A stretch of 64,000 nucleotides of DNA from JAKIWV01 sp963773945 (GTDB lineage Archaea > Thermoplasmatota > Thermoplasmata > Lutacidiplasmatales > UBA184), in NCBI GenBank assembly GCA_963773945.1, contig CAVZDD010000003.1:310001-374000 (forward strand), in the 5' to 3' direction. Below the pieces are notes generated by a model. It had not been told where the DNA came from. It saw only the letters and a list, made by a program, of their open reading frames with translations, and made no database searches. Below, one piece after another: positions 8,659-15,675 of the stretch. Positions within the stretch are counted from its first letter, which is position 1. Every line of letters starts with the position of its first letter. The position numbers were made by a program, and so were the translations under genes.

Positions 8659-8751
8659 CCGTACCCTCATGATATTCACGCGGGGGGCCACGCCCGCGTG
8701 AGCTTCATCAAGGGAGCGCGCGTTCGATGACCGACCGCGAGGAGCGCGGGG
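8659..8751 (+). repeat. Dispersed repeat, form with 5' hairpin
   Basis: CCCTCATGAT, then hairpin CACGCGGG/CCCGCGTG, then TTCATCAAGGGAGCGCGCGT and the core TCGATGACCGACCGCGAGGA. Confidence 0.8.
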
Positions 8752-8762
8752 GCAAACGCGAC

Positions 8763-9038
8763 CTAACCAGTCGCTTTGGTTCGTCGGTCCGCCTCAATAC
8801 GTTCGGCCCGCTCGCGGAACCACTTCACGATTCCAACGAGCAGAGTGAACGCTCCCGCCAGGGCGATCACGGACCCGAGCCACTCCCCAAGTGGAATGTA
8901 ATACAGCACGGGAGCGCACGGAGCCCCTGGGGGGCATTGCACGAGCGCTGCGTGGAAGGTGGCCCAGGTGTAGACGTACCAGCTGCCTCCAGTAACTGCC
9001 AAAATTAGTCCGAATAGGATCCAGGCGCGTGGACTCAC
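8763..9038 (-). CDS. Small two-pass membrane protein
   Basis: The product has 91 residues. The first membrane segment is at about residues 5-25 (WILFGLILAVTGGSWYVY). An extracellular loop with two cysteines (CPPGAPC) follows, then a second segment (about 52-70, LGSVIALAGAFTLLVGIV) and a strongly charged C-terminal tail (WFRERAERIEADRRTK). The start is GTG at 9038. No family is recognised. It is bracketed by repeat copies at 8659 and 9115. Confidence 0.55.
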   Translation of the reverse strand: MSPRAWILFGLILAVTGGSWYVYTWATFHAALVQCPPGAPCAPVLYYIPLGEWLGSVIALAGAFTLLVGIVKWFRERAERIEADRRTKATG

Positions 9039-9114
9039 GATCCGGCATTGGCCGCTCGGAGGATTAGATTGTCGTAGATTCGGTGGGTAACCTCAGAGAA
9101 CCAACTCTCGGGCG

Positions 9115-9212
9115 CTTTATGAACGGCGCGCGCGGTCGAGTCGGGAAGGCTCGCCCTTCCCGAGCGGACGAATCCGAGCGATTCGTCCAGAGACGGGACC
9201 GCGAGGAGCGCG
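9115..9212 (+). repeat. Dispersed repeat, long form with two inner hairpins
   Basis: Same structure as 4761-4860, with both inner hairpins perfect here (TCGGGAAGG/CCTTCCCGA and GGACGAATC/GATTCGTCC). The outer arms are GCGCGCGGTC and GACCGCGAGGAGCGCG. Confidence 0.85.
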
Positions 9213-9226
9213 CCAGTGAGGGGTCA

Positions 9227-10168
9227 CTACAACGGCAGTGCACGATGGCTCGCCTTTTCCATCTCAGTGAGTTTCGATGCCACGCAAGTTTTGGCAAGAC
9301 CGAAGACTTCGCCAGCTGATTGGAGCACTGCCCGGTAATCCTCGGCGCTCAATCCAGCGTGGGCAACCTTACCTCGAAGCTTGTACCACTCTCTCCCCTT
9401 CTTGATATCGAATCCTGGTACGCGCGCCTCTAGCGTCACGTAACATCTCTGAGCGATGCTGAGCAGAATCTCCTGTTCGCCCTTAAGAAACTGGTTTAGT
9501 TGCCCGCTAACGTAGGCATCGCCGGCCCGAACGTCGCCAGTCCTAGCACGTTCCCGGGCAGCTTCAAGATCCATTGCCGAAATCGACTCGATCGCCCGCC
9601 AACAGTAGAGGAAGCTGCTCTCTCTATCGGCGGTCGTGATTGCCCTGCCTACCAGATTGATCGCTCTATCGAGGGGAGTTCCGTCTTCAATTGCAGTCAG
9701 GAGACGCTTAGCCTCAGTCATCATCGGGAGAATTCCGTCTGCCCAATCGGAGTAATTCTTTGTCCCAACAAGAACTTCAGTAGGGAGGTACGCCTGCGGA
9801 TTAAAGCTGAACTCGCCGGGGAACAACAAGGTCTTTCCAACGAAGACGTGTCGAATGGGAACGCAAACCCCAGTGGCATATGCCAAGTAATCGCGCATTC
9901 TCTCAGCGACTAGAAAGCAACGGAACACCTGGAGATCTCTCCTTGGTTCTTTCAGCATCACCTTCAGGGAGACGCTGGGCGGCGTACTCGGTTCTCCTTC
10001 GGATTCCCCTGAGGTAGACATTCGGACGATTGGGGTAATCAGCGTCTTCGCGACGATGACGCAGACATCCTCCGCAAGGTCCTTCCAACCCTGAACGTCC
10101 GGATCGGAGTACAGAATCTGATCCGCTTCTCGACGTACGTCCGGAAGCGAAGGGCCCGAGATTATCAT
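9227..10168 (-). CDS. Apea-like HEPN domain protein
   Basis: The product has 313 residues. The C-terminal third carries the features of Apea-like HEPN domains: SSFLYCWRAIESIS around residues 185-197 and the R-x4-H motif RGKVAH (R265, H270) in YKLRGKVAHAGL. HEPN proteins with this motif are commonly RNases in toxin-antitoxin, abortive-infection and CRISPR-associated systems; the N-terminal 170 residues are not recognised. It follows the HicB-PIN genes on the same strand after 156 bases that contain a dispersed repeat. RNase activity and a defence role are inferred from the motif and neighbours. Confidence 0.6.
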   Translation of the reverse strand: MIISGPSLPDVRREADQILYSDPDVQGWKDLAEDVCVIVAKTLITPIVRMSTSGESEGEPSTPPSVSLKVMLKEPRRDLQVFRCFLVAERMRDYLAYATGVCVPIRHVFVGKTLLFPGEFSFNPQAYLPTEVLVGTKNYSDWADGILPMMTEAKRLLTAIEDGTPLDRAINLVGRAITTADRESSFLYCWRAIESISAMDLEAARERARTGDVRAGDAYVSGQLNQFLKGEQEILLSIAQRCYVTLEARVPGFDIKKGREWYKLRGKVAHAGLSAEDYRAVLQSAGEVFGLAKTCVASKLTEMEKASHRALPL

Positions 10169-10275
10169 TTGAGGAACCGGGGTCGTATGGCTCGACCAGG
10201 ATTCGTCGCTCCCTAATGTTCTGTGCCTACTGCGCCGACCGCCGTTTAGGGGTCTTCTGGGCGCGTCGACTCGAA

Positions 10276-10310
10276 GCGCGCGCGTTCGAGGACCAACCGC
10301 GAGGTGGGCG
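10276..10310 (+). repeat. Dispersed repeat, short degenerate copy
   Basis: GCGCGCGCGTTCGAGGACCA followed by ACCGCGAGG. The right arm is eroded. Confidence 0.6.
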
Positions 10311-10324
10311 AAGCGGTTCAGACC

Positions 10325-11452
10325 CTAGAAGTCGGCGGTTGCCCGTTCGCACTCGTCAATGAGCAGAGAGATTCGTCGGTAAAGCACTCCTGCACCTACT
10401 AGCGCGGCTTTACCGGCCGTGATAACGTAGGGCCGAGTTAGCTCCCATACCCAGACGAGGAAGTCGTGCACCGCTTTCATCATTGTCTTGGCGGCGCCGA
10501 TGATCGCCTTTGCTGACTTGTACAGAATCTCCCCGATTGAGCCGAGGCCTGAGAACAACCATTCTCGGAAGTCCTCGTTCAATATCGCGGCAATCACTAT
10601 TGCAGCCCCTACAACCCCAAGAACTACCCATGCCCACTGAGGAACTCGCGACAGAGCCTCGGCCGCACCTGTTGCCAGCCCAACGATTATGTTCGCGAAG
10701 ACTGCAAACGCCTCGAGGATAGCCCTCTCCACCACCGTGAACACCGTAGAAAGGAGCTCTAGCAGACCCTCGCTTGTGGCGGCTCCAACCCCCAGGGCGA
10801 GAGTCCCACTTTCATAGACTGTTACGAGATCTGCCATCTCCTTGAGTTCCCAACGTTTGACTCCTTCGAGGGATTCAAATGCCTCCCGATCGCGGCTCAC
10901 AATTCCCTCTCCTTCAGAGTCGATTAAGACCGCAAGGAACGGTGCGTCCTCCAGATCTCTGTCAGCGAGCTTTTCTCGCGCACTTCGGAGAGCCTCGACC
11001 GAAGAACCGGCGACAATCTCAATTCGCCGAAGTAGCACTTCCACGTGGTTCTTCGCCACCTCGAGGGACGCCCCCTTCGGTAGTTTCTTGACGACTTTCT
11101 CCCTTGCCTCCCTCGTGATATCGCGTGGGGCGACGAGTTTGACGAACCGGGATGCCATTAGCCGCTCTGTCGACGACGGCTTGCCCTGTGCTACCCGGAA
11201 CGCGTCGGCAACTACGATGTTGGTATCCATCACGAGGGTGACGGTAAGGCGTCCGCCACCAATTACTGACATGAGCGTCGATAATATTCCGCTCCGAAGA
11301 TTTTCATAATACTCAGGCGGAAAATCGCGACTGACCTTTTTCACTGCCTCATCGGCAGCGTCATCGAATTGCTGGAAAAACTCGATGTCATCCGTCTCGA
11401 AATGTTCCAGAAGGGCTACCCCTGGATTCGAAGCCTTACCGGCGCCAGACAT
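10325..11452 (-). CDS. PIN-domain nuclease with C-terminal membrane segments
   Basis: The product has 375 residues. Residues 70-190 look like a PIN domain: VTLVMDTNIVVAD (D76), an acidic residue in DITREARE (E115), RDLEDAPFLA (D166/D169) and GIVSRDRE (D188) form the expected acidic set, so RNase activity is plausible. After a linker, residues 232-362 contain hydrophobic helices, the clearest at 274-291 (AWVVLGVVGAAIVIAAI), suggesting membrane attachment, which is unusual for PIN toxins. It starts 21 bases after the HicB-like gene on the same strand, so the two are probably one operon. A toxin or membrane-acting defence effector is inferred. Confidence 0.65.
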   Translation of the reverse strand: MSGAGKASNPGVALLEHFETDDIEFFQQFDDAADEAVKKVSRDFPPEYYENLRSGILSTLMSVIGGGRLTVTLVMDTNIVVADAFRVAQGKPSSTERLMASRFVKLVAPRDITREAREKVVKKLPKGASLEVAKNHVEVLLRRIEIVAGSSVEALRSAREKLADRDLEDAPFLAVLIDSEGEGIVSRDREAFESLEGVKRWELKEMADLVTVYESGTLALGVGAATSEGLLELLSTVFTVVERAILEAFAVFANIIVGLATGAAEALSRVPQWAWVVLGVVGAAIVIAAILNEDFREWLFSGLGSIGEILYKSAKAIIGAAKTMMKAVHDFLVWVWELTRPYVITAGKAALVGAGVLYRRISLLIDECERATADF

Positions 11453-11473
11453 CCACGAGTGATACCTTGGAAC

Positions 11474-11728
11474 CTATGTAGGCGTGCCCCCCACTAGCAG
11501 TCGAATTGCTCTTACTGTCGGAAAGTCATCGAGCTCCAGCCGCGTCGCCTCGTGATCCATCCACCGCGTGAGGTGTTCCTTCAAGGCGTTCACGAGATCC
11601 TTCTCCGCCTGCTCGATACTCGTTGTGTGCACAAGGATCTGAGGAAACCCCTCCACGATCCCGAGAACTGAAGGGGGGTCCGTTTCCCGCTCACGCACAT
11701 CCAGGATGCGCAGGCGGAACTCGAACAT
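11474..11728 (-). CDS. HicB-like antitoxin-type protein
   Basis: The product has 84 residues. The central part (VLGIVEGFPQILVHTTSIEQ, then AEKDLVNALKEHLTRW) fits the partial RNase-H-like fold of HicB/DUF1902 proteins, in which the strand-turn GxVpGfP and the helix eeAxxNlxeAl are diagnostic. There is no obvious C-terminal DNA-binding helix-turn-helix. The ATG at 11728 is preferred over a longer frame that would run into the preceding gene. It lies immediately upstream of the PIN-membrane gene, the position an antitoxin normally takes; no HicA partner is present. Function as antitoxin is inferred from position and fold. Confidence 0.6.
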   Translation of the reverse strand: MFEFRLRILDVRERETDPPSVLGIVEGFPQILVHTTSIEQAEKDLVNALKEHLTRWMDHEATRLELDDFPTVRAIRLLVGGTPT

Positions 11729-11756
11729 GCGACTCCCGAAGCTCCGACGGCACGAT

Positions 11757-12401
11757 TCAAATCGGGCGCGCTCGCGCCACGAGGTCCCCGAACGATGGAC
11801 CTGAGAGCTGGCCGCGGAGCTTCTCGTGGAGCGCCCGGAGCGCAAGGACCTTCTGCTCGAGGTCCTCCAGGATGACACGGTTCACCCGACTGCGGAGCTG
11901 CTGCCCCGTTTCGCCGTCCCGCGCGTAGTCGGCGAACCCGCTGCGGGCGGACTCGAACTGGCCCGCGTTGAAGACGAGCTGGCCGGAGGCCCAGGGGCGA
12001 CCTGCCTGCGGGCTCGGCGAGGACTCCTCGTCGGAGTGGGCGGAGTCTCGGGGCACGAAGGATTCGGCAGAGGGAGAAGATCCGGTCCCGCCGGCTTCCT
12101 TCGAGGCCTCCATGAGGAGGCTCGCGGGAACGAACCCCGGGCAAGTATCGCCCGGGTGGGCCTTCCGCTCGCCGACGTGCTTTCGACCGGGGTAGTCCGG
12201 CGAGTGCTCGCGAAGATATGCTGGATATGGTCGAGGCGCGCCGATCTCCACGACGTAACGGATCTCCGGGTCGCGCGGGATCTTCTGGTCGCATCCGCAG
12301 GCGCACTTCCGGGGCCAGCGGTTGCCGGTGACCGTCCGGAGGCGGTGGGTTTCGGTCGGGGTGGCGCGCTCGGCGGTTTGGTCCCGGTTGCTGGTCGGCA
12401 T
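11757..12401 (-). CDS. Cysteine-cluster protein of unknown function
   Basis: The product has about 214 residues. A CxCxC cluster (RKCACGCDQKI, about residues 30-40) with a further Cys and His residues (HPGDTCPGF) suggests a metal-binding module at the N-terminus. A Ser/Pro-rich linker follows, then a helical C-terminus (LRSRVNRVILEDLEQKV). ATG 12401 is chosen because the same start and first 20 residues recur in a decayed copy at 13480-13548. A perfect 12-bp inverted repeat (12400-12434) covers the start. It is divergent from the TIR-like gene and heads the minus-strand HicB-PIN-HEPN series. Function unknown. Confidence 0.5.
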   Translation of the reverse strand: MPTSNRDQTAERATPTETHRLRTVTGNRWPRKCACGCDQKIPRDPEIRYVVEIGAPRPYPAYLREHSPDYPGRKHVGERKAHPGDTCPGFVPASLLMEASKEAGGTGSSPSAESFVPRDSAHSDEESSPSPQAGRPWASGQLVFNAGQFESARSGFADYARDGETGQQLRSRVNRVILEDLEQKVLALRALHEKLRGQLSGPSFGDLVARARPI

Positions 12402-12434
12402 CGCTCGTTCCTCGCGAGGGCGGGAACGAGCGAT
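12400..12434. promoter_or_regulatory. 12-bp perfect inverted repeat at the start of the CxCxC gene
   Basis: ATCGCTCGTTCC (12400-12411) and GGAACGAGCGAT (12423-12434) are perfect inverted repeats separated by 11 bases. It lies between the divergent CxCxC and TIR-like genes and could be an operator or an mRNA hairpin. Confidence 0.45.
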
Positions 12435-12481
12435 CACGACCCAAAGCAGGAGGTTTTACCGCGGAAAGCTTGCCATCCGTC

Positions 12482-13444
12482 ATGCCGTCGCCGCGTTTCC
12501 CGAGGTGCTTTTTGAGCTGCAGCTTCGACGCAGATGACCTCGAGATCTTCGATTGGTTTCGAAGATTGCTAACAGCCCTTGAGTTTGATGTAACCACCGG
12601 GGAGGAGCCGACTATCAGATCCCTACCGGAGATGGTGAAGGAGCGAATCAGTCAAGCACCGGCGTTCGTCGGTGTCCTCACAAAGAAGGATCGGGTCGCC
12701 GACTCGGATGAGTGGCTACCGCCGGCATGGGTTAGGGACGAAGTCGCGATTGCATACTCTCTGAACAAGGTTGTCGCAATTCTCGCAGAAGAAGGCGTTC
12801 GCGTCGAAGGCATCATACCGCAGTTGACCAAATACGAACGCTGGGACCGGACCAAGCTCGCCGCCGCGGCGCCCACAATCGTCCGATACATGGTCACTCT
12901 ACGTAATGGGATTTCGCCGCCAATCGAGCCTGCGGAAGACCTGGCGACCATGCGCGCCTTAGGCGAGGAGCTTGCCGGACTGGACTCACAACTCGAGAAT
13001 GTAGAGAGGACCCTCGAGATTTCGGGATTCAAACTGGCGTTGATTACTGCTCGATCCACAGGGCGGCTATTCACATTACCAGAGGTCGTTAGGGAGAAGG
13101 TCCTCGCCGGCTACCAGTCAGTCGAGGTTGTGGAAGCAGTACTGGGCGAGGTGTCGGAAGCTCGACGGAAGGCGAGGGGGTCGGTCAAAGATCTCCTCAA
13201 AGTTGGAGCTGAACCCCCCTTACCATTTGAGAGCCCGCTTTGGGCGAAGCTGCGAACGAGTCGAGAAGAAGCGAACCGGACGATTGAAGTGGCTACGCTG
13301 GCGCTTTTCAAGGCGGGATACCCAAAGGAGTGGGCTGAATTCCGAAGGCGTTTCCGGGAAACGCCCGAAAGCCAGGACAAGGAGAAGGCACGGGCCCTAT
13401 TCGTAGATATTTTTGGTGCCGACGTGTTTGGGGATAACGAATGA
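12482..13444 (+). CDS. TIR-like domain protein
   Basis: The product has about 320 residues. The N-terminal 130 residues look like a TIR/STIR fold: beta-A CFLSCSFDADD, an alpha-helix DWFRRLLTALEF, VTTGEEP, a strand AFVGVLTKKD, and the W-x3-E-like pattern WVRDEVAIAY in the position of the NADase glutamate, then KVVAILAEEGV. Bacterial and archaeal TIR proteins often degrade NAD+ in defence or signal by cyclic ADP-ribose; that activity is inferred. The C-terminal 190 residues are helical and unrecognised. ATG 12482 is preferred over TTG 12470; a TTTTACC box lies about 28 bases before it. It sits in the HEPN/PIN/toxin cluster. Confidence 0.55.
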   Translation: MPSPRFPRCFLSCSFDADDLEIFDWFRRLLTALEFDVTTGEEPTIRSLPEMVKERISQAPAFVGVLTKKDRVADSDEWLPPAWVRDEVAIAYSLNKVVAILAEEGVRVEGIIPQLTKYERWDRTKLAAAAPTIVRYMVTLRNGISPPIEPAEDLATMRALGEELAGLDSQLENVERTLEISGFKLALITARSTGRLFTLPEVVREKVLAGYQSVEVVEAVLGEVSEARRKARGSVKDLLKVGAEPPLPFESPLWAKLRTSREEANRTIEVATLALFKAGYPKEWAEFRRRFRETPESQDKEKARALFVDIFGADVFGDNE

Positions 13445-13479
13445 GACAGTCCCCCGAATGACCACGATTAGCAACCGGC

Positions 13480-13548
13480 GCGAGACACAGAATGGTTTTC
13501 GGTCAGCGTTGGGCGGTCGGCGGTCCGGTTCCGGGTGCTGGTCGGCAT
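13480..13548 (-). pseudogene. Decayed N-terminal fragment of a paralogue of the CxCxC gene
   Basis: The minus strand encodes MPTSTRNRTADRPTLTENHS, closely matching the start of the 11757-12401 product (MPTSNRDQTAERATPTETHR), then falls out of homology before the cysteine cluster. Together with the intact gene it forms a direct repeat on both sides of the TIR-like gene. The remainder of 13445-13683 shows no gene. Confidence 0.65.
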
Positions 13549-13683
13549 CGCTCCTTCCTCGCGAAGAGGGGAACGGACGAGGCGCGAGCAAGCCTCACAC
13601 AGAAGGGAAGAGTCACGCTCTCCCCGCTCCACCTTCCGCGACGAGGGCGAAACTACATACCCGCGGGCTGCGTTTCCGTGGTT

Positions 13684-13908
13684 ATGGGCGGGGCAGTGGG
13701 AATCGAGAGCGTTCCTCTGAATCGGTCGACACTCGAGGCGTTGCGCGCCAGGGACCCTCGCGCCCGCAGCTACGACGAGATCATCGCGGAACTGCTTTGC
13801 TACGACCCTCCTAAGCCCTTCGTCCGTCACTTGGAAAAGCGGGTAAGGCGAGCCAAAACCGCTAGGTCCGTCGACACGGAGACCGCCCTCAGAGCCCGCA
13901 ATCTTTGA
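13684..13908 (+). CDS. Antitoxin of a RelE-type toxin-antitoxin pair
   Basis: The product has 74 residues. An N-terminal beta strand (IESVPLNRSTLEALRARDP) followed by helices (SYDEIIAELL) fits the ribbon-helix-helix style of archaeal antitoxins, and the basic C-terminus (RHLEKRVRRAKTARS) would wrap the toxin. The same pattern, IPLxxSTLxxLR, appears in the products at 14300-14509 and 49311-49553. The toxin gene begins 6 bases downstream. The start could be ATG 13684 or GTG 13696; an AT-rich box (CTACATA) lies about 30 bases upstream. It binds its own promoter in the usual model. Confidence 0.65.
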   Translation: MGGAVGIESVPLNRSTLEALRARDPRARSYDEIIAELLCYDPPKPFVRHLEKRVRRAKTARSVDTETALRARNL

Positions 13909-13914
13909 CCCGCC

Positions 13915-14208
13915 GTGAAGACGGGCAGCCGGTTCTCACCCGCCGCCCTCCGTGAATTCGACCGCCTACCTCGACCAATCCAAGTCCAATTCGCGCGAAA
14001 GATTCGTGACCTGACCCAGACTCCGCCGAGAGGTCACCTTCCCGATACGTTCGTCCACCAACTGCGGGGCCACCAACGACTATGGACACTTCACGTCGGG
14101 GCCTACCGGGGCCTCTACTCGTGGGACGGTCACGAGTTGCTCTTCGTTGCGTTTGGACGTTCGCCTGGGATTTACACCCGATTCCTACGAGCTCGGAGGG
14201 TACGATGA
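13915..14208 (+). CDS. RelE/ParE-family toxin
   Basis: The product has 97 residues and typical RelE-superfamily layout: two N-terminal helices (SPAALREFDRLPRPIQVQFA), a beta sheet with QLRGHQRLWTLHVG, YRGLYSWDGHELLFVAFG, and a basic C-terminus (YTRFLRARRVR). RelE toxins cleave mRNA on the ribosome; ParE toxins act on gyrase, and the class cannot be decided here. The GTG start at 13915 follows the antitoxin stop by 6 bases, so the two are cotranscribed. The 3' end faces a truncated toxin of another pair at 14215-14296. Confidence 0.75.
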   Translation: MKTGSRFSPAALREFDRLPRPIQVQFARKIRDLTQTPPRGHLPDTFVHQLRGHQRLWTLHVGAYRGLYSWDGHELLFVAFGRSPGIYTRFLRARRVR

Positions 14209-14214
14209 GATTTG

Positions 14215-14296
14215 AAGATTGGAATACTTCGTAGACGGCTTGGGGGAGTCGGTAGAGTTTCCGTTCTGCCTGGACCGCGTAGACGATCCGAGGCAC
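14215..14296 (-). pseudogene. Truncated RelE-type toxin (N-terminal 25 residues)
   Basis: Directly after the antitoxin at 14300-14509 on the minus strand, a GTG at 14296 opens a frame whose first residues (PRIVYAVQAERKLYRLPQAV) match the first helix of RelE toxins. Homology ends after about 27 codons, where the 3' end of the opposite-facing toxin begins. The rest of the toxin is missing. Confidence 0.6.
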
Positions 14297-14299
14297 AGG

Positions 14300-14509
14300 T
14301 TAGTATCCGTGGTGACGGCGCGCCTCTTCTCGGGAGATGAACTTCCCACTCTCGCGCCGGTCGAGCTCTGTCACGAGCGCACGCGGGGGCTTGAAGTTAA
14401 TCATTTCCTTGATGGCTTCGTCCAGTGTCGTCGCGTCCGGGTCGAAGCCCCGAATCATCTCAACCGTGGAGCGCCGGAGCGAGACGCGGATGCGGTCATC
14501 GGCGGCCAT
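14300..14509 (-). CDS. Orphaned antitoxin of the same family
   Basis: The product has 69 residues with an N-terminal strand IRVSLRRSTVEMIRGFDP, a helix TLDEAIKEMINF, then PRALVTELDRRESG and a C-terminal EEARRHHGY. It is a clear relative of the antitoxins at 13684 and 49311. The ATG at 14509 is the only start. Its partner toxin overlaps its end (GTG 14296) but is cut off, so this may act alone as a regulator or as an anti-toxin against related elements; that is speculation. Confidence 0.65.
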   Translation of the reverse strand: MAADDRIRVSLRRSTVEMIRGFDPDATTLDEAIKEMINFKPPRALVTELDRRESGKFISREEARRHHGY

Positions 14510-14872
14510 TGCCCTTCAAGGGAGTAGCGAGGCTTAATCCCTCCCGAATCGCGGGTCGGAGGGACTGGCCCGGGTCAAACGCGCCCTGTGCGCTGGGGCA
14601 TTGGCCCCGGGGGCAACCCATGTCCGGATCGGGTTGGCTAGCTTCTTCGCTCGGTGGAGGCCCGAATGGAATGGATCGCACCTTCTGGGCGAGTTCGGCG
14701 AGGGTCTCGGAGACGTCTTGCGGGTCTTTTTCGGGGCTTTTTTCGCTGGTTCCAAACCCATTCAGGTCCTAAACCCCCCGTGTCCATCCTCACTGGACGT
14801 CACAGTTGCGGGTGGCCCTCACACACGGCCAGGGACACGCCCCGCTACAACGTACATGCGCCGACTGACGCC
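14510..14872. other. Gene-free stretch with half of the shared upstream motif
   Basis: No convincing gene is seen. A minus-strand frame of 75 very basic residues (14534-14761) lacks any family signal. CCCCCCGTGTCCATCC at 14777-14793 matches one half of the element found upstream of the next four minus-strand genes. Confidence 0.5.
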
Positions 14873-15391
14873 TTATGAAATAGTCGTTGAAACGGTTCCT
14901 AAAGCAAACAGGACCACCAGCGAGCCGCCCACGAGAGTGGAGGGTGTGGAGCCCGTGTAGAAGAGTGACATGAAATCTTGAGTTGAAGGAACCGTGGACG
15001 AGCTGAACCCTGGCTCATAAGTCCAACCGGTCCCGAAATCGAATACCGCTTCCAACGCGTCCGGCGGCGTAACGAGTGCAACACCGCTTCCCGCGGGAAG
15101 TATAGCCGCGGATCCGCTTGGGAGGCGAACCTCGAATGAAAAGGTCCCCAATTTCGCACAGGGATTCGCGTTTTCGATGGTGAAGTTGTACCAGTGCATT
15201 GGCCCCTGCGACGAGTCGACGGATGTGCCGAGCACAAGGGGCGGGCTCTGGAGAGACTGAAAGGCCTGCAGTCCGGAATCACAACCATTAGGCAAAGTAG
15301 ACCGCGGCACCAACTCGTAGACGCCGACGGCAGTCAAGGAAAGCGTGGCTACAATCCCGACGACCGCTGCGACTCGCCAGATTTTCTCCAC
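14873..15391 (-). CDS. Small secreted/membrane-anchored protein, paralogue of 27772-28296
   Basis: The product has 172 residues. A signal or anchor segment (residues 5-27, WRVAAVVGIVATLSLTAVGVY) is followed by an extracellular beta-rich domain with two cysteines (GCDSG, NPCAKLG), HWYNFTIEN, and WTYEPGFSSS. A C-terminal hydrophobic segment (TLVGGSLVVLFALG) may be a second anchor. It is about 50% identical to the product of 27772-28296, including YNFTIE, WTYEPGF and FYTGSTP.TLVGGSLV. It is the last of four minus-strand genes sharing an upstream element (15507-15561 for this gene). Function unknown. Confidence 0.65.
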   Translation of the reverse strand: MEKIWRVAAVVGIVATLSLTAVGVYELVPRSTLPNGCDSGLQAFQSLQSPPLVLGTSVDSSQGPMHWYNFTIENANPCAKLGTFSFEVRLPSGSAAILPAGSGVALVTPPDALEAVFDFGTGWTYEPGFSSSTVPSTQDFMSLFYTGSTPSTLVGGSLVVLFALGTVSTTIS

Positions 15392-15506
15392 TGATCAAAG
15401 AAAGGCATCCCCTGTACATCTCGGCATCGTTGAATGAATCCGGCCGCACATGGGCCGAGGTTTCATCGTCCGGCGAGCTAATCTCCGATGCCGGGGCCAA
15501 GCCGAT

Positions 15507-15561
15507 GAAATAACATCCCGGTTCCGGGTTCTCATATGACATCTCCCCGTGTCCATCCTCC
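15507..15561 (-). promoter_or_regulatory. Shared upstream element, copy 1
   Basis: Minus strand: GGAGGATGGACACGGGGAGA, then TGTCATATGAGAACCCGG and a TTATTTC box. It is 116-170 bases before the 15391 start and nearly identical to copy 2 (16222-16276). Confidence 0.65.
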
Positions 15562-15675
15562 AACTCTCCTCGCCTTTACGAGTCGTTACCGATTGCTCTG
15601 CTGGAAGTGACTCGAACGTCGACGGCTGGCTTAAACCGCTCTCGCGGCGGACGGATCCAGAGAAGGCGAACGACT

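Noticed and set aside
14534..14761. A 75-residue very basic frame on the minus strand
   Set aside because: It lacks any recognisable motif or ribosome site and overlaps other equally plausible frames.
15288..15563. A 91-residue minus-strand frame upstream of the 14873-15391 gene
   Set aside because: It overlaps the real gene in another frame and reads through the shared upstream element, so it is a shadow.
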